Below are positions 34,192 to 40,616 of a stretch of 54,184 bases of DNA, in pieces; within the stretch, counting starts at the first letter, position 1; each line of letters opens with the position of its first letter. Position numbers and translations under genes: made by a program. Below the pieces are notes generated by a model. That model was not told where the DNA came from and searched no databases. It worked only from the letters and a program-made list of their open reading frames with translations. The DNA is from a virus: positions 1 to 54,184 of IMG/VR virus record IMGVR_UViG_3300017971_000339. One strand, 5' to 3'.

Positions 34192-34497
34192 ATGACTAAC
34201 GGAACCGGATCAACAATAGACAGCATCGAAAAGATTTTAACGGGTGATGAACCTCTCCCAGAGAGAACAAGCAATACTTTGCTTTTGGCTGCAATTAGAG
34301 CAAATTATCAAGCGAATGTTTGTACTTCTGATTTGCTCCTGGAACAGAGAGACAATATAAACAATCTTAACACAGCACTTAAGCTGCAACAAAAACAAAT
34401 GGATGATATCGAAAAGAAATCAAACAGATTCGATTTCCTGATTACCCTGCTTGCTGGCGTAGCGTCCAGCTTAGGTTTTTATTTTGGTCAAAAATAA
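34192..34497 (+). CDS. XhlA-like coiled-coil membrane protein
   Basis: 101 residues. Central coiled coil (LEQRDNINNLNTALKLQQKQMDDIEKK, split: LEQRDNINNLNTALK, LQQKQMDDIEKK) then one C-terminal transmembrane helix FLITLLAGVASSLGFYFG (about 81-98), the architecture of XhlA/haemolysin-type holin partners and phage tail-tip-lysis bridges. Lies just before the lysis genes. Confidence 0.6.
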   Translation: MTNGTGSTIDSIEKILTGDEPLPERTSNTLLLAAIRANYQANVCTSDLLLEQRDNINNLNTALKLQQKQMDDIEKKSNRFDFLITLLAGVASSLGFYFGQK

Positions 34498-34502
34498 TTT
34501 TG

Positions 34503-34511
34503 TGGTATAAA
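34503..34511 (+). promoter_or_regulatory. Possible extended -10 promoter
   Basis: TG-G-TATAAA fits an extended -10; no good -35 17 bp upstream. About 27 bp before the 34538 start. Weak evidence. Confidence 0.25.
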
Positions 34512-34537
34512 TGTCAATGAAGTAAGGGAGCGTTGTC

Positions 34538-35176
34538 ATGAAGTTATCACGATCTGATTTTCTCAAATCAATGGGGGTTGTTGGATTTTCTGCTTTTTTT
34601 GGTGGCGATCAACCACCGGAACCCACCGAACACACCGTTTATCTTCCCGCCGTTTCTAATTGTGGTTCGAGCGATTATGCAAAATTGGTGGAATATGCGG
34701 TTCCATTTGGTCACATATCCCCTGGATTTACGTTTGTGGATTTTCCCTCATGCTCAAAATATATCTTGGAATGCACCGCTCGCATGAAATCAGAAATGGG
34801 CTGGATGCCCTGGATTCGATTCAACGATAACCGGAATTCTGTTTATCAGCAAGGGCAATTCCTAACCTGGGGTGATATAGATGCAATAGCAAACGACGAC
34901 AATTGTTTTGATCGTGTCTGGTTAGCTAATGTAATCCCACCAGATGATGATGATTTTCCGTATTCATTCAAGATGGAAGTGCAGAATATCGGAGAGATGT
35001 ATAAATGGTATTCTGTACGGGGAACCGCTGGAACTTCCACATCCAGGATAGTTGTATTTCAGATATCCGGTGTATTCAAGAGTATCAAACCGATTGAACA
35101 AATTGATCTAGGGATAAACTACCCAACCGGATTTTTCAATTCCGATTCCGTGGTTGCTCTGTATGGTGTGAAATGA
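34538..35176 (+). CDS. Exported protein with Tat-like leader
   Basis: 212 residues, ribosome site AAGGGAGCG. N-terminus MKLSRSDFLKSMGVVGFSAFF resembles a Tat signal (S-R-x-D-F-L-K, one Arg of the usual pair), then EHTVYLPAVSN (31-41), the exported-protein motif also seen in the 8882 hydrolase. The remainder is a compact domain with aromatic strands (WMPWIRFNDNRNSVYQQGQF) and an ISGVFKS segment. Not recognised. Because it precedes the endolysin it may be a surface or lysis accessory factor. Confidence 0.6.
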   Translation: MKLSRSDFLKSMGVVGFSAFFGGDQPPEPTEHTVYLPAVSNCGSSDYAKLVEYAVPFGHISPGFTFVDFPSCSKYILECTARMKSEMGWMPWIRFNDNRNSVYQQGQFLTWGDIDAIANDDNCFDRVWLANVIPPDDDDFPYSFKMEVQNIGEMYKWYSVRGTAGTSTSRIVVFQISGVFKSIKPIEQIDLGINYPTGFFNSDSVVALYGVK

Positions 35177-36210
35177 CAGAATTCGCGATTTCTCCTGCAG
35201 GAATTACTTATCCGCGCGTGAATATGCGCGATGAGTACGGCAGAGATCCGGTTCCTTACGAATCTCCACGTATCGTTGATCGGGTTATATCGATGCTCAT
35301 TCAAGCAACCGCAGCCAAAGAATCGTGGTTGCGGGGCATCGATCTGTCAAAATGGAATGGTGTTGTTGATTGGGGAGCAGTAGTTGAGCTGTATGATTTT
35401 GCTTTCATCAAAGCGTGTCAGGATAGAACGATAGATTCCCAATATGATCGTAATACTAATGAAGCTGCAAAGCGCAATTTTGATTTTGGGTTATATGCGT
35501 TTACTGATCCTCAGTATTCGAGCGGAGGAACGCAGGGTAAATTTTTTGCAGATTTGGTTGCGGGTAATCTATCGATGGTGATGGATGCTGAAAGAACGGG
35601 AGGTAAAACTGCTGCTCAATTAACCCTGTGGTATGAAGATTTCTATAACGAACTTGATTATGAATTACCAAAAAAGAAAAAGGATACTTATAATCGCTCA
35701 TCGTTCTGGAACCCGAATGTGTCGCGAGACAATCTCATCAAAGCGAATACGGGATTGTGGATTGCGCGTTATGCTGATTGGCTTGCTGGCCCCTGGGCAG
35801 ATGGGAAATATATCCCGTTAGATTGGGATGATTGGGTTCTCTGGCAGTATACGGATCGCGGCGATGGAAAAGCAATCGGAGAATCGTATGGACTAGATCT
35901 CAATTATTTTCAAGGTGATCGCACAGCATTCAATATTTACTACGGATTAGGGGATACTCCCCCACCAATAGAACCGCCAGGAGGAACAAATTTATGGGAA
36001 TTTGAAACGATAAGAAAAGTTAGGTATCGCACACAACCAGTTGTAAACCCTGCAACTGAGGTGGATTTTCTGTATGCTGGAAATCTAGTACAAGCAAAAG
36101 GAATTGTGGTTCCGAATGGATATGAGGCGTGGTTAGAGTTCGATATGAACGCAGAAACCTATTACACCGCGCTCATTCATTGGGGAACGCAATACCACAA
36201 ACCATTGTAA
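35173..36210 (+). CDS. Endolysin, GH25-type muramidase
   Basis: 345 residues, ATGA-coupled to the previous gene. Cuts the beta-1,4 bond between MurNAc and GlcNAc. GIDLSKWNG (55-63) supplies Asp57, FAFIKACQD follows, VMDAER has Asp138 and Glu140 (the catalytic D-x-E), and WIARYADWLAG, WVLWQYTDRGDG complete the GH25 pattern. A 54-residue N-terminal extension precedes the catalytic domain, unusual for the family. The C-terminal 70 residues (after PPPIEPPGG) look SH3-like, probably cell-wall binding. Followed by a holin candidate. Confidence 0.85.
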   Translation: MTEFAISPAGITYPRVNMRDEYGRDPVPYESPRIVDRVISMLIQATAAKESWLRGIDLSKWNGVVDWGAVVELYDFAFIKACQDRTIDSQYDRNTNEAAKRNFDFGLYAFTDPQYSSGGTQGKFFADLVAGNLSMVMDAERTGGKTAAQLTLWYEDFYNELDYELPKKKKDTYNRSSFWNPNVSRDNLIKANTGLWIARYADWLAGPWADGKYIPLDWDDWVLWQYTDRGDGKAIGESYGLDLNYFQGDRTAFNIYYGLGDTPPPIEPPGGTNLWEFETIRKVRYRTQPVVNPATEVDFLYAGNLVQAKGIVVPNGYEAWLEFDMNAETYYTALIHWGTQYHKPL

Positions 36211-36223
36211 GGAGTAAAGAATT

Positions 36224-36550
36224 ATGGAATTAACTGCACAACAAATTATGCTCATTGGTTTTATCGCCTCGCTGTTATCCGTAGGTGTAAAACTGTTCTC
36301 CGCTAAATTTGGCATAGAATTATCAAAGGCGTGGATGACCGCAATCGTTGCTGTAATCTCTATTGTGCTTGCGGTGCTTTTCAATCTACCCGCCCTGCCT
36401 GTTTATACTGATCCTATGCAATACGCTGCAGAATGGATTGCTCTAGCATCCGGATACGTTGGATTTGCTACGATTATATATAATATTCTTATTGATAAGG
36501 TTCTGGATAAACTCAAATTGACCTCAGAGCGTTTCTTGAAATTAGAATAA
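36224..36550 (+). CDS. Holin candidate with three membrane helices
   Basis: 108 residues. Hydrophobic segments at about 5-24, 35-53 and 66-88, short C-terminal charged tail. Small size, three-helix layout and location next to the endolysin are typical of class I holins, which form the lesion that lets endolysin reach the wall. Ribosome site AAGGAG. No direct family match was made. Confidence 0.7.
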   Translation: MELTAQQIMLIGFIASLLSVGVKLFSAKFGIELSKAWMTAIVAVISIVLAVLFNLPALPVYTDPMQYAAEWIALASGYVGFATIIYNILIDKVLDKLKLTSERFLKLE

Positions 36551-36573
36551 TAATAAGATCTCAAAGAATAAAA

Positions 36574-36602
36574 AATCCCCTCGAATTGAGGGGATTTTTT
36601 GT
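36574..36602 (+). terminator. Bidirectional terminator between late genes and the leftward cassette
   Basis: AATCCCCTC - GAATT - GAGGGGATT followed by TTTTTT on the + strand and preceded by A-run on the + strand (T-run on the other strand). It can end both the rightward late transcript and the leftward cassette transcript. Confidence 0.85.
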
Positions 36603-36625
36603 TTGATCATTTCTTTATTCTGAAT

Positions 36626-36862
36626 TTAAAATACTTGTTTGCCAAAAGAAATATCCGATTCATCATATGTCCCACCTTTGGAATTTCTGCGAAAACCAAA
36701 ACGTGTACCCTGTGACTGCGCATCGCCTATTTGTCGCTCTCCAATCTGTTCATCTGTTTCTGGTATATCAACAAGATCGGATAGGATGAAATACAAATCA
36801 ATTACGTCCTCAGATGACAGACTATCAATAACCCAATTTACTGCATTCCCTATAATGCCCAT
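36626..36862 (-). CDS. Hypothetical 78-residue protein, last gene of the leftward cassette
   Basis: Start after AGAGGAGCATAAG. The sequence MGIIGNAVNWVIDSL then acidic DLVDIPETDEQIGERQ and a polar tail. No membrane segment beyond a short amphipathic N-terminal helix. Unrecognised. Shares the cassette promoter at 39644-39672. Confidence 0.6.
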   Translation of the reverse strand: MGIIGNAVNWVIDSLSSEDVIDLYFILSDLVDIPETDEQIGERQIGDAQSQGTRFGFRRNSKGGTYDESDISFGKQVF

Positions 36863-36898
36863 CTTATGCTCCTCTATTAGTGTTGAACTTAGATTTAA

Positions 36899-36955
36899 AC
36901 AGTTATTTACTCTAGGGAATCAGTTCCCAGAATATACGCCATCTCCAATTCTGCG
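36899..36955 (+). repeat. 57-bp repeat, copy 1
   Basis: Near-identical to 37379-37434 (one indel and several substitutions), including the identical 20-mer AATCAGTTCCCAGAATATAC. It covers the 3' end of the acidic gene and its stop codon. Confidence 0.7.
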
Positions 36956-37344
36956 TTATCGTATGGACTCTCGGCCTGCGCTGCTTCCATGCGCTCCTCT
37001 GGAACTTCTATCATATCAGTGAATATAAAACCTAATCCGATTGATACTCTGTCAAGAATGCCAAGCGAACTCTGTCCAGATGGCGGTAAATTTTCGATCC
37101 TATCTTGAATGGATTCTCCTGGACGAGCATCCTCAGTAAAGGCTCCATCAAATCTCTCAAATATATCGAAAACATCGTTCAATTCTTCGTAATCTTCTGG
37201 CGCTATTTCGTGCACTCCCTCAAATCTGACTTCGTGTAATTCTTCGTAATCTTCATCGTCAATCTCAAATAATTCATCCTGACACTCTTCATCCGTATAG
37301 ATGGGTTCAAATCTGATCTCATGGAATTCTATTTCATCGCTCAT
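36907..37344 (-). CDS. Acidic hypothetical protein
   Basis: 145 residues from the ATG at 37344 (AGGAGA upstream, 12-nt spacing). A longer frame from a GTG at 37389 is possible. Very acidic, dominated by tandem DDEDYEELHEVRFEG and APEDYEELNDVFD units, two obvious degenerate repeats of ...I-x-x-E-D-Y-E-E-L... Ends YILGTDSLE. Probably a protein-protein adaptor or a DNA-mimic-like acidic protein, the latter being speculation. Its 3' end is duplicated at the 3' end of the next gene. Confidence 0.6.
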   Translation of the reverse strand: MSDEIEFHEIRFEPIYTDEECQDELFEIDDEDYEELHEVRFEGVHEIAPEDYEELNDVFDIFERFDGAFTEDARPGESIQDRIENLPPSGQSSLGILDRVSIGLGFIFTDMIEVPEERMEAAQAESPYDNAELEMAYILGTDSLE

Positions 37345-37378
37345 TTGTAATTTTTTCTCCTGTTGATTTTCGTTTTCA

Positions 37379-37434
37379 ACAGTTGTCACTCTAGGAAATC
37401 AGTTCCCAGAATATACACCCTCCCCAATTTTGCG
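37379..37434 (+). repeat. 57-bp repeat, copy 2
   Basis: Second copy of the repeat, covering the 3' end of the 390-residue membrane gene. There it is read in a different frame from copy 1 (ending YSGN rather than YILGTD-x-LE), so the DNA rather than the protein is what is shared, or one gene has suffered a frameshift near its end. Confidence 0.7.
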
Positions 37435-38571
37435 AACTGTTGACTGCTGTTCTGGACTGTTGGATAGTGTTGACTGTTGAAGGTACGTTTTTTGTAGATG
37501 GCTTGTCACTCTGGAAATGGGTGGGAAGTCACCATATTTTATCTCCTCTTGTAATTCCCTGAATGTTCCTTGATGCAAACGTGTAGCTTTCCCCTGCTGG
37601 CGAGGATTACAGCGTCCATAATTTGCAAGGATATCAACCGCTTGATCGCGCTCCGGTTGGGAGATTCCATCCTGCAATTTATCGAATCGTGGAACTTGAT
37701 TGTAATCCATGTGCTTATCGCCCATCATTTGAATCGCAGCGATTAATTTTAAAACGAGTTGTTTTTCTTTTTCCTTTTGTGCCATTATTCCAGAAACGGT
37801 GTTTGCCATTTGAGTGTAATCCATTTTCTTTTGGTTCTTCTGGTGCTGATCCTTTTTCCAGTCTATGTTCTGCTCTGCAGCTTTAGTTACTCGATACAAG
37901 AAAAACCAGAAGATGAGAACGCTAACCACAATTCCAATGGTGATTGCATAGGTTTTGATGGTTTCGATAAATTCATGATTGGATACATCAATGTCGTTCT
38001 TTTCATTCTGGGATTGAACCGCATCTGATTTGGCTTGCAATTCTAACGCCATCATTTCTTTTCCATGCTCAATTGTGGCAACCGCTTGTGTTTCTAACGC
38101 TCCCAGAGAAACCGCTGTTTGAGTATAGGAAACGGACTGTTGCTGCTCAATATCGTCAATCTCTTTTTGTGCTCTTTTTTGTGCAACCTGGATTTCCCAG
38201 TATTTCGCCTCGGATGTAGCGCTCGCTGCTAATCCACCCAAATAGGATTGCGTCTTTTCGAGCGCTTGGCTAGTTTTCTGGAAATCAGGAACAGACGCGG
38301 GTTTCTGGATATCTTCGCTCTTACTGCCTCCCTGTCCGATGCTGTCCGATGCTGCAGCTGCATTTCCAATATTCAAACGCAAGTTTTCCATGATTGCAGT
38401 TTGCTTGGCAGAATGATCGTTTGGTGCGTCTACGGGTCCAGCGTAAAGCGCCCATCCAATGATGGACAATAATAGCATTCCAAACAAAAAGAAGAAAATC
38501 CAAAAACCCGCCTTATTCTTTTTTTTGCGGTGCGCTCTAATTGCAGCCATTTCTTGCGGTGTTAGTTTCAT
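37399..38571 (-). CDS. Two-pass membrane protein with coiled coil
   Basis: 390 residues, taking ATG 38571 (MKLTPQEMAAIRAH) rather than TTG 38652, because the earlier part reads through the boundary element. Basic cytoplasmic start (9-20), membrane helix 22-44, an external region 45-206 with helical coiled coils (about 105-195, KRAQKEIDDIEQQQSVSY), membrane helix 207-228 and a cytoplasmic part 229-390. The last has RFDKLQDGISQPERDQAVDI and TFRELQEEIKYGDFPPISRV, possibly winged-helix-like. No obvious ribosome site at 38571, so the start is uncertain. Its C-terminus lies in a duplicated segment. Confidence 0.65.
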   Translation of the reverse strand: MKLTPQEMAAIRAHRKKKNKAGFWIFFFLFGMLLLSIIGWALYAGPVDAPNDHSAKQTAIMENLRLNIGNAAAASDSIGQGGSKSEDIQKPASVPDFQKTSQALEKTQSYLGGLAASATSEAKYWEIQVAQKRAQKEIDDIEQQQSVSYTQTAVSLGALETQAVATIEHGKEMMALELQAKSDAVQSQNEKNDIDVSNHEFIETIKTYAITIGIVVSVLIFWFFLYRVTKAAEQNIDWKKDQHQKNQKKMDYTQMANTVSGIMAQKEKEKQLVLKLIAAIQMMGDKHMDYNQVPRFDKLQDGISQPERDQAVDILANYGRCNPRQQGKATRLHQGTFRELQEEIKYGDFPPISRVTSHLQKTYLQQSTLSNSPEQQSTVRKIGEGVYSGN

Positions 38572-38588
38572 AATTTCGTTTTGTGGAT

Positions 38589-38662
38589 CGCCCAGATTGA
38601 TTCTAAGGCGATTCCTGGTGAGATTGGATTGCTGATATGGATAGAACCACAAAGCGCCTTAG
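38589..38662 (-). repeat. Boundary element copy C with inverted arms
   Basis: Minus-strand block 38613-38589 is identical over all 25 bp to copy A. CTAAGGCG (38603-38610 on +) and CGCCTTAG (38655-38662) form an 8-bp inverted repeat with a 44-bp spacer, the same layout as copy A. It sits directly after the stop of the upstream cassette gene and ends about 17 bp before the ATG at 38571. Confidence 0.7.
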
Positions 38663-38663
38663 A

Positions 38664-39347
38664 TTAGCCCTTTCCTTCACGGAGATATTCTTTCCATCTT
38701 GTGACTGTTCTGCCCGTTACTTCCGGAAACATGGTTTTTAGGGTTTCCCTGGAATGTCCATTCTGCAGCTGTGCTTTCATCTCTGGCGAAAGTTCGCGCC
38801 AATCACTGACAGAATAGATCGCGGTGCTGTCCAGTTCTGTCTTTTTTCTGTCCGCTGCTTTCCTGGATTTGCTGGATGCTTTTTTTGTACTAGATCTCGC
38901 ATTCTTGTTTTCTACCATGCTGATCGAATTATTCGTGGCAATCAGGAGCGCTCCTGAGAGGCTAAGTAAACTCAGGAATGCTATCGCCAGGGATTGAATG
39001 ACAGCGCTGCTCTCGTGCCAGTTGTGCGCCTCTAGTAGCACATTTGTAAGAATGATTGCTGTAAGATAGATCGTATAAGAAATCAGTGGTGGGTATTCGG
39101 ATACGTGATTTTTCTCATCCTTGTATCTGCGATTGAATTGTTTCGCTTTGTAATAGATGGATATCGAACCAATTCCGATTCCCTCTGCAGCTGCAGCGAT
39201 GAGCAGAGCGCCTACCCCATGCAAGCCCATGATTCTAGTAAGATTGATAAACAGAAAAATTGCGGGGATGATCGAAGCAACAAAAGGCGTAATGCTAACG
39301 ACTAATTCTGTTAGCGTTTTCTCAAAGAATTCTGTAATCTTATTCAT
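38664..39347 (-). CDS. Four-helix membrane protein with C-terminal helix-turn-helix
   Basis: 227 residues from ATG 39347, which overlaps the preceding gene's TAA. Membrane segments about 13-38, 42-66, 88-106 and 116-138; a Lys/Arg/Ser-rich linker (147-170); and a cytoplasmic HTH (182-223: SDWRELSPEMKAQL, ETLKTMFPEVTGRTVTRWKE). A membrane-tethered DNA-binding layout of this kind resembles, in general plan, the DUF2637/SpdB transfer proteins of actinobacteria, but I do not claim homology. Could sense the membrane state or anchor DNA to it. Confidence 0.7.
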   Translation of the reverse strand: MNKITEFFEKTLTELVVSITPFVASIIPAIFLFINLTRIMGLHGVGALLIAAAAEGIGIGSISIYYKAKQFNRRYKDEKNHVSEYPPLISYTIYLTAIILTNVLLEAHNWHESSAVIQSLAIAFLSLLSLSGALLIATNNSISMVENKNARSSTKKASSKSRKAADRKKTELDSTAIYSVSDWRELSPEMKAQLQNGHSRETLKTMFPEVTGRTVTRWKEYLREGKG

Positions 39348-39525
39348 CGTTGTACTTCTTTGAATTCGTGCGAAAATAAAAATAATGTTCAATCGCTCTA
39401 TGGATTGTTCCGGTAATATCATCTCCGTCTAGTTCCATGATGCGCTCAAATTTTCGGTTGACTACATCTGGTAAATTGACGGTTATTTTTCTGTGAGATT
39501 TCTTGCTTGTTGATTTGTTTGGCAT
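39340..39525 (-). CDS. Ribbon-helix-helix (Arc/CopG-like) regulator
   Basis: 61 residues. A basic arm (1-11), strand HRKITVNLPD (11-20), helix VVNRKFERIMEL, turn and helix ITGTIHRAIEHYFYF make a clean RHH. Such dimers bind DNA through paired strands at palindromic operators. First gene of the leftward cassette; the palindrome over its promoter (39633-39667) is the natural candidate target, giving autoregulation. Long structured leader precedes it and no strong Shine-Dalgarno is visible. Confidence 0.75.
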   Translation of the reverse strand: MPNKSTSKKSHRKITVNLPDVVNRKFERIMELDGDDITGTIHRAIEHYFYFRTNSKKYNDE

Positions 39526-39537
39526 AAGATACCCATT

Positions 39538-39623
39538 GCATCCTCGCAGCGAGTAGAATCAATCGGATGGGTAACATCGCCCCCGCGAATAATTATAGGG
39601 GTCGGTTTTCGCTGCGAGGATGC
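39538..39623 (-). promoter_or_regulatory. Leader with a perfect 15-bp inverted repeat
   Basis: GCATCCTCGCAGCGA (39538-39552) is exactly complementary to 39609-39623, enclosing 56 nt. In the cassette transcript (start near 39637) the arms would form a long stem only 12 nt upstream of the RHH start, with CCCC/GGGG pairing inside the loop. The spacer also holds TAGAATCAATC (39554-39564, + strand), the core of the boundary element. Could be a riboregulator, or a protein- or recombinase-binding site. Confidence 0.6.
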
Positions 39624-39632
39624 GTTAAGGAG

Positions 39633-39672
39633 ATAATAAGATAATATTATCGTTCTAATCTTATTATGTCAA
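39633..39672 (-). promoter_or_regulatory. Cassette promoter overlapped by a 10-bp inverted repeat operator
   Basis: On the minus strand TTGACA (39672-39667), 17 bp, TAATAT (39649-39644). ATAATAAGAT (39633-39642) and ATCTTATTAT (39658-39667) form a perfect inverted repeat straddling the promoter from -10 to -35, exactly where a repressor would block RNA polymerase. The nearby RHH protein is the simplest candidate binder. Confidence 0.65.
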
Positions 39673-39677
39673 GTAGC

Positions 39678-39712
39678 AAATAAAAAAGAGAGAGCGTCCA
39701 CGCTCTCTCTTT
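39678..39712 (-). terminator. Terminator of the leftward early operon
   Basis: AAAGAGAGAGCG - TCCA - CGCTCTCTCTTT, 12-bp stem (39685-39696 with 39701-39712), followed on the minus strand by a T-rich run (39687-39678). Ends transcripts that come through the 39733 gene, 5 bp before the cassette promoter -35. Confidence 0.85.
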
Positions 39713-39732
39713 GATCTTAGGTTAATTTGTGT

Positions 39733-40119
39733 TTATACGCTCTCTTTTGCCATTTCGTGTTCGAGCGAATTACGAAATTGTGTCCAGAGAACATCAAGGT
39801 CATTCTCAGGAATATTCTGGGCGCTCATTAGAAACCGGAACGCAGGTTCAATCATGTTGTAGTCAACGTAGTTCGCTCTGGCAATCTTCCGGTATCGCTC
39901 GGTGATCTCCTCAACTTGCGCTTGAATCTCTCCATTGACATATGCGATCAAATCGGCGGTAGCTTGATTCAAGTCAGCATCATCTGGAACATCCATCCAC
40001 GCCCCCGCTGTAACTTCATCGCTCATGTACTCGAATTTGCGAGAGATCAGTGCAGGATTGATTTTGCGTTTGCGCTCAATATGGATTGTTTTGGGTTGGA
40101 TCTCAATTTTATCTACCAT
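39733..40119 (-). CDS. Hypothetical protein, last gene of the leftward early operon
   Basis: 128 residues from ATG 40119, chosen for AGGAGGAGCAGG upstream. The in-frame start 30 bp earlier would overlap the neighbour more. Highly charged, largely helical (DLIAYVNGEIQAQVEEITER), with an N-terminal basic strand (KTIHIERKRK). Overlaps the upstream gene by 7 bp. Family unknown. Probably co-functional with the SSB-like gene two upstream. Confidence 0.65.
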   Translation of the reverse strand: MVDKIEIQPKTIHIERKRKINPALISRKFEYMSDEVTAGAWMDVPDDADLNQATADLIAYVNGEIQAQVEEITERYRKIARANYVDYNMIEPAFRFLMSAQNIPENDLDVLWTQFRNSLEHEMAKESV

Positions 40120-40553
40120 CCTGCTCCTCCTGATTTCGAGTATAACCATGCTTTTGTCAGCGATAGAACCGTTTCATGGTAGCACTTTTCCGCTTGCACT
40201 GCATTGAGTGAATCCTGCTCAATTTGAAGTTCTTCACGCGCGACCTTCACGCCGGTATCAAGTTCAACGGCCTGTTCTTCAAGTTGCTTGATTTGCGCAA
40301 CCTTCATTTTTTGATCAATGGTTCCGGTTTCATAAGCTGCGAGAATTGCAGCGGTTTTTGCTTTGCTCAATTTGCGCTCGGCGATGTTTACCGCTTTCTT
40401 GGCGAGATACTCCTGTTCAACTGCGAGTTCTGCAGCGAGCGCAAGTGCTATTGCTTGCGCGGGAACTGAGAAATCTTTTTCTTGCGCTTGCTTGATGTTC
40501 TCGATTATAGCCTTTAAGATTTCTTTTTCATGGTTAGTCTGTTTTTCTTCCAT
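40113..40553 (-). CDS. Coiled-coil hypothetical protein
   Basis: 146 residues (147 if the neighbouring ATG at 40556 is used). Long alanine-rich coiled coil (about 10-115: AQEKDFSVPAQAIALALAAE, EERKL-type heptads), closing with KAWLYSKSGGAGW. AGGAGTTGA ribosome site. Located between the SSB-like gene and the terminal gene. Likely oligomeric. No known family. Confidence 0.65.
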   Translation of the reverse strand: MEEKQTNHEKEILKAIIENIKQAQEKDFSVPAQAIALALAAELAVEQEYLAKKAVNIAERKLSKAKTAAILAAYETGTIDQKMKVAQIKQLEEQAVELDTGVKVAREELQIEQDSLNAVQAEKCYHETVLSLTKAWLYSKSGGAGW

Positions 40554-40580
40554 CATTCAACTCCTGATAATAGATTGAGA

Positions 40581-40598
40581 GCGGGGATTTCTCCCCGC
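40581..40598 (-). other. Small GC-rich intercistronic hairpin
   Basis: On the minus strand GCGGGGA-GAAA-TCCCCGC, a seven-pair stem capped by a GAAA tetraloop (GNRA class), without a T-run. Probably a stabilising or processing hairpin between the SSB-like gene and its downstream neighbour. Confidence 0.55.
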
Positions 40599-40616
40599 CC
40601 AATTAGTGATTATGGG

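Noticed and set aside
38572-38652. N-terminal extension of the 390-residue membrane protein from TTG 38652
   Set aside because: The 27 extra codons are simply boundary element C read as protein, with no ribosome site; ATG 38571 is preferred.
39538-39623. Intrinsic terminator
   Set aside because: The arms are 56 nt apart and no T-run follows; a leader-structure role is more likely.
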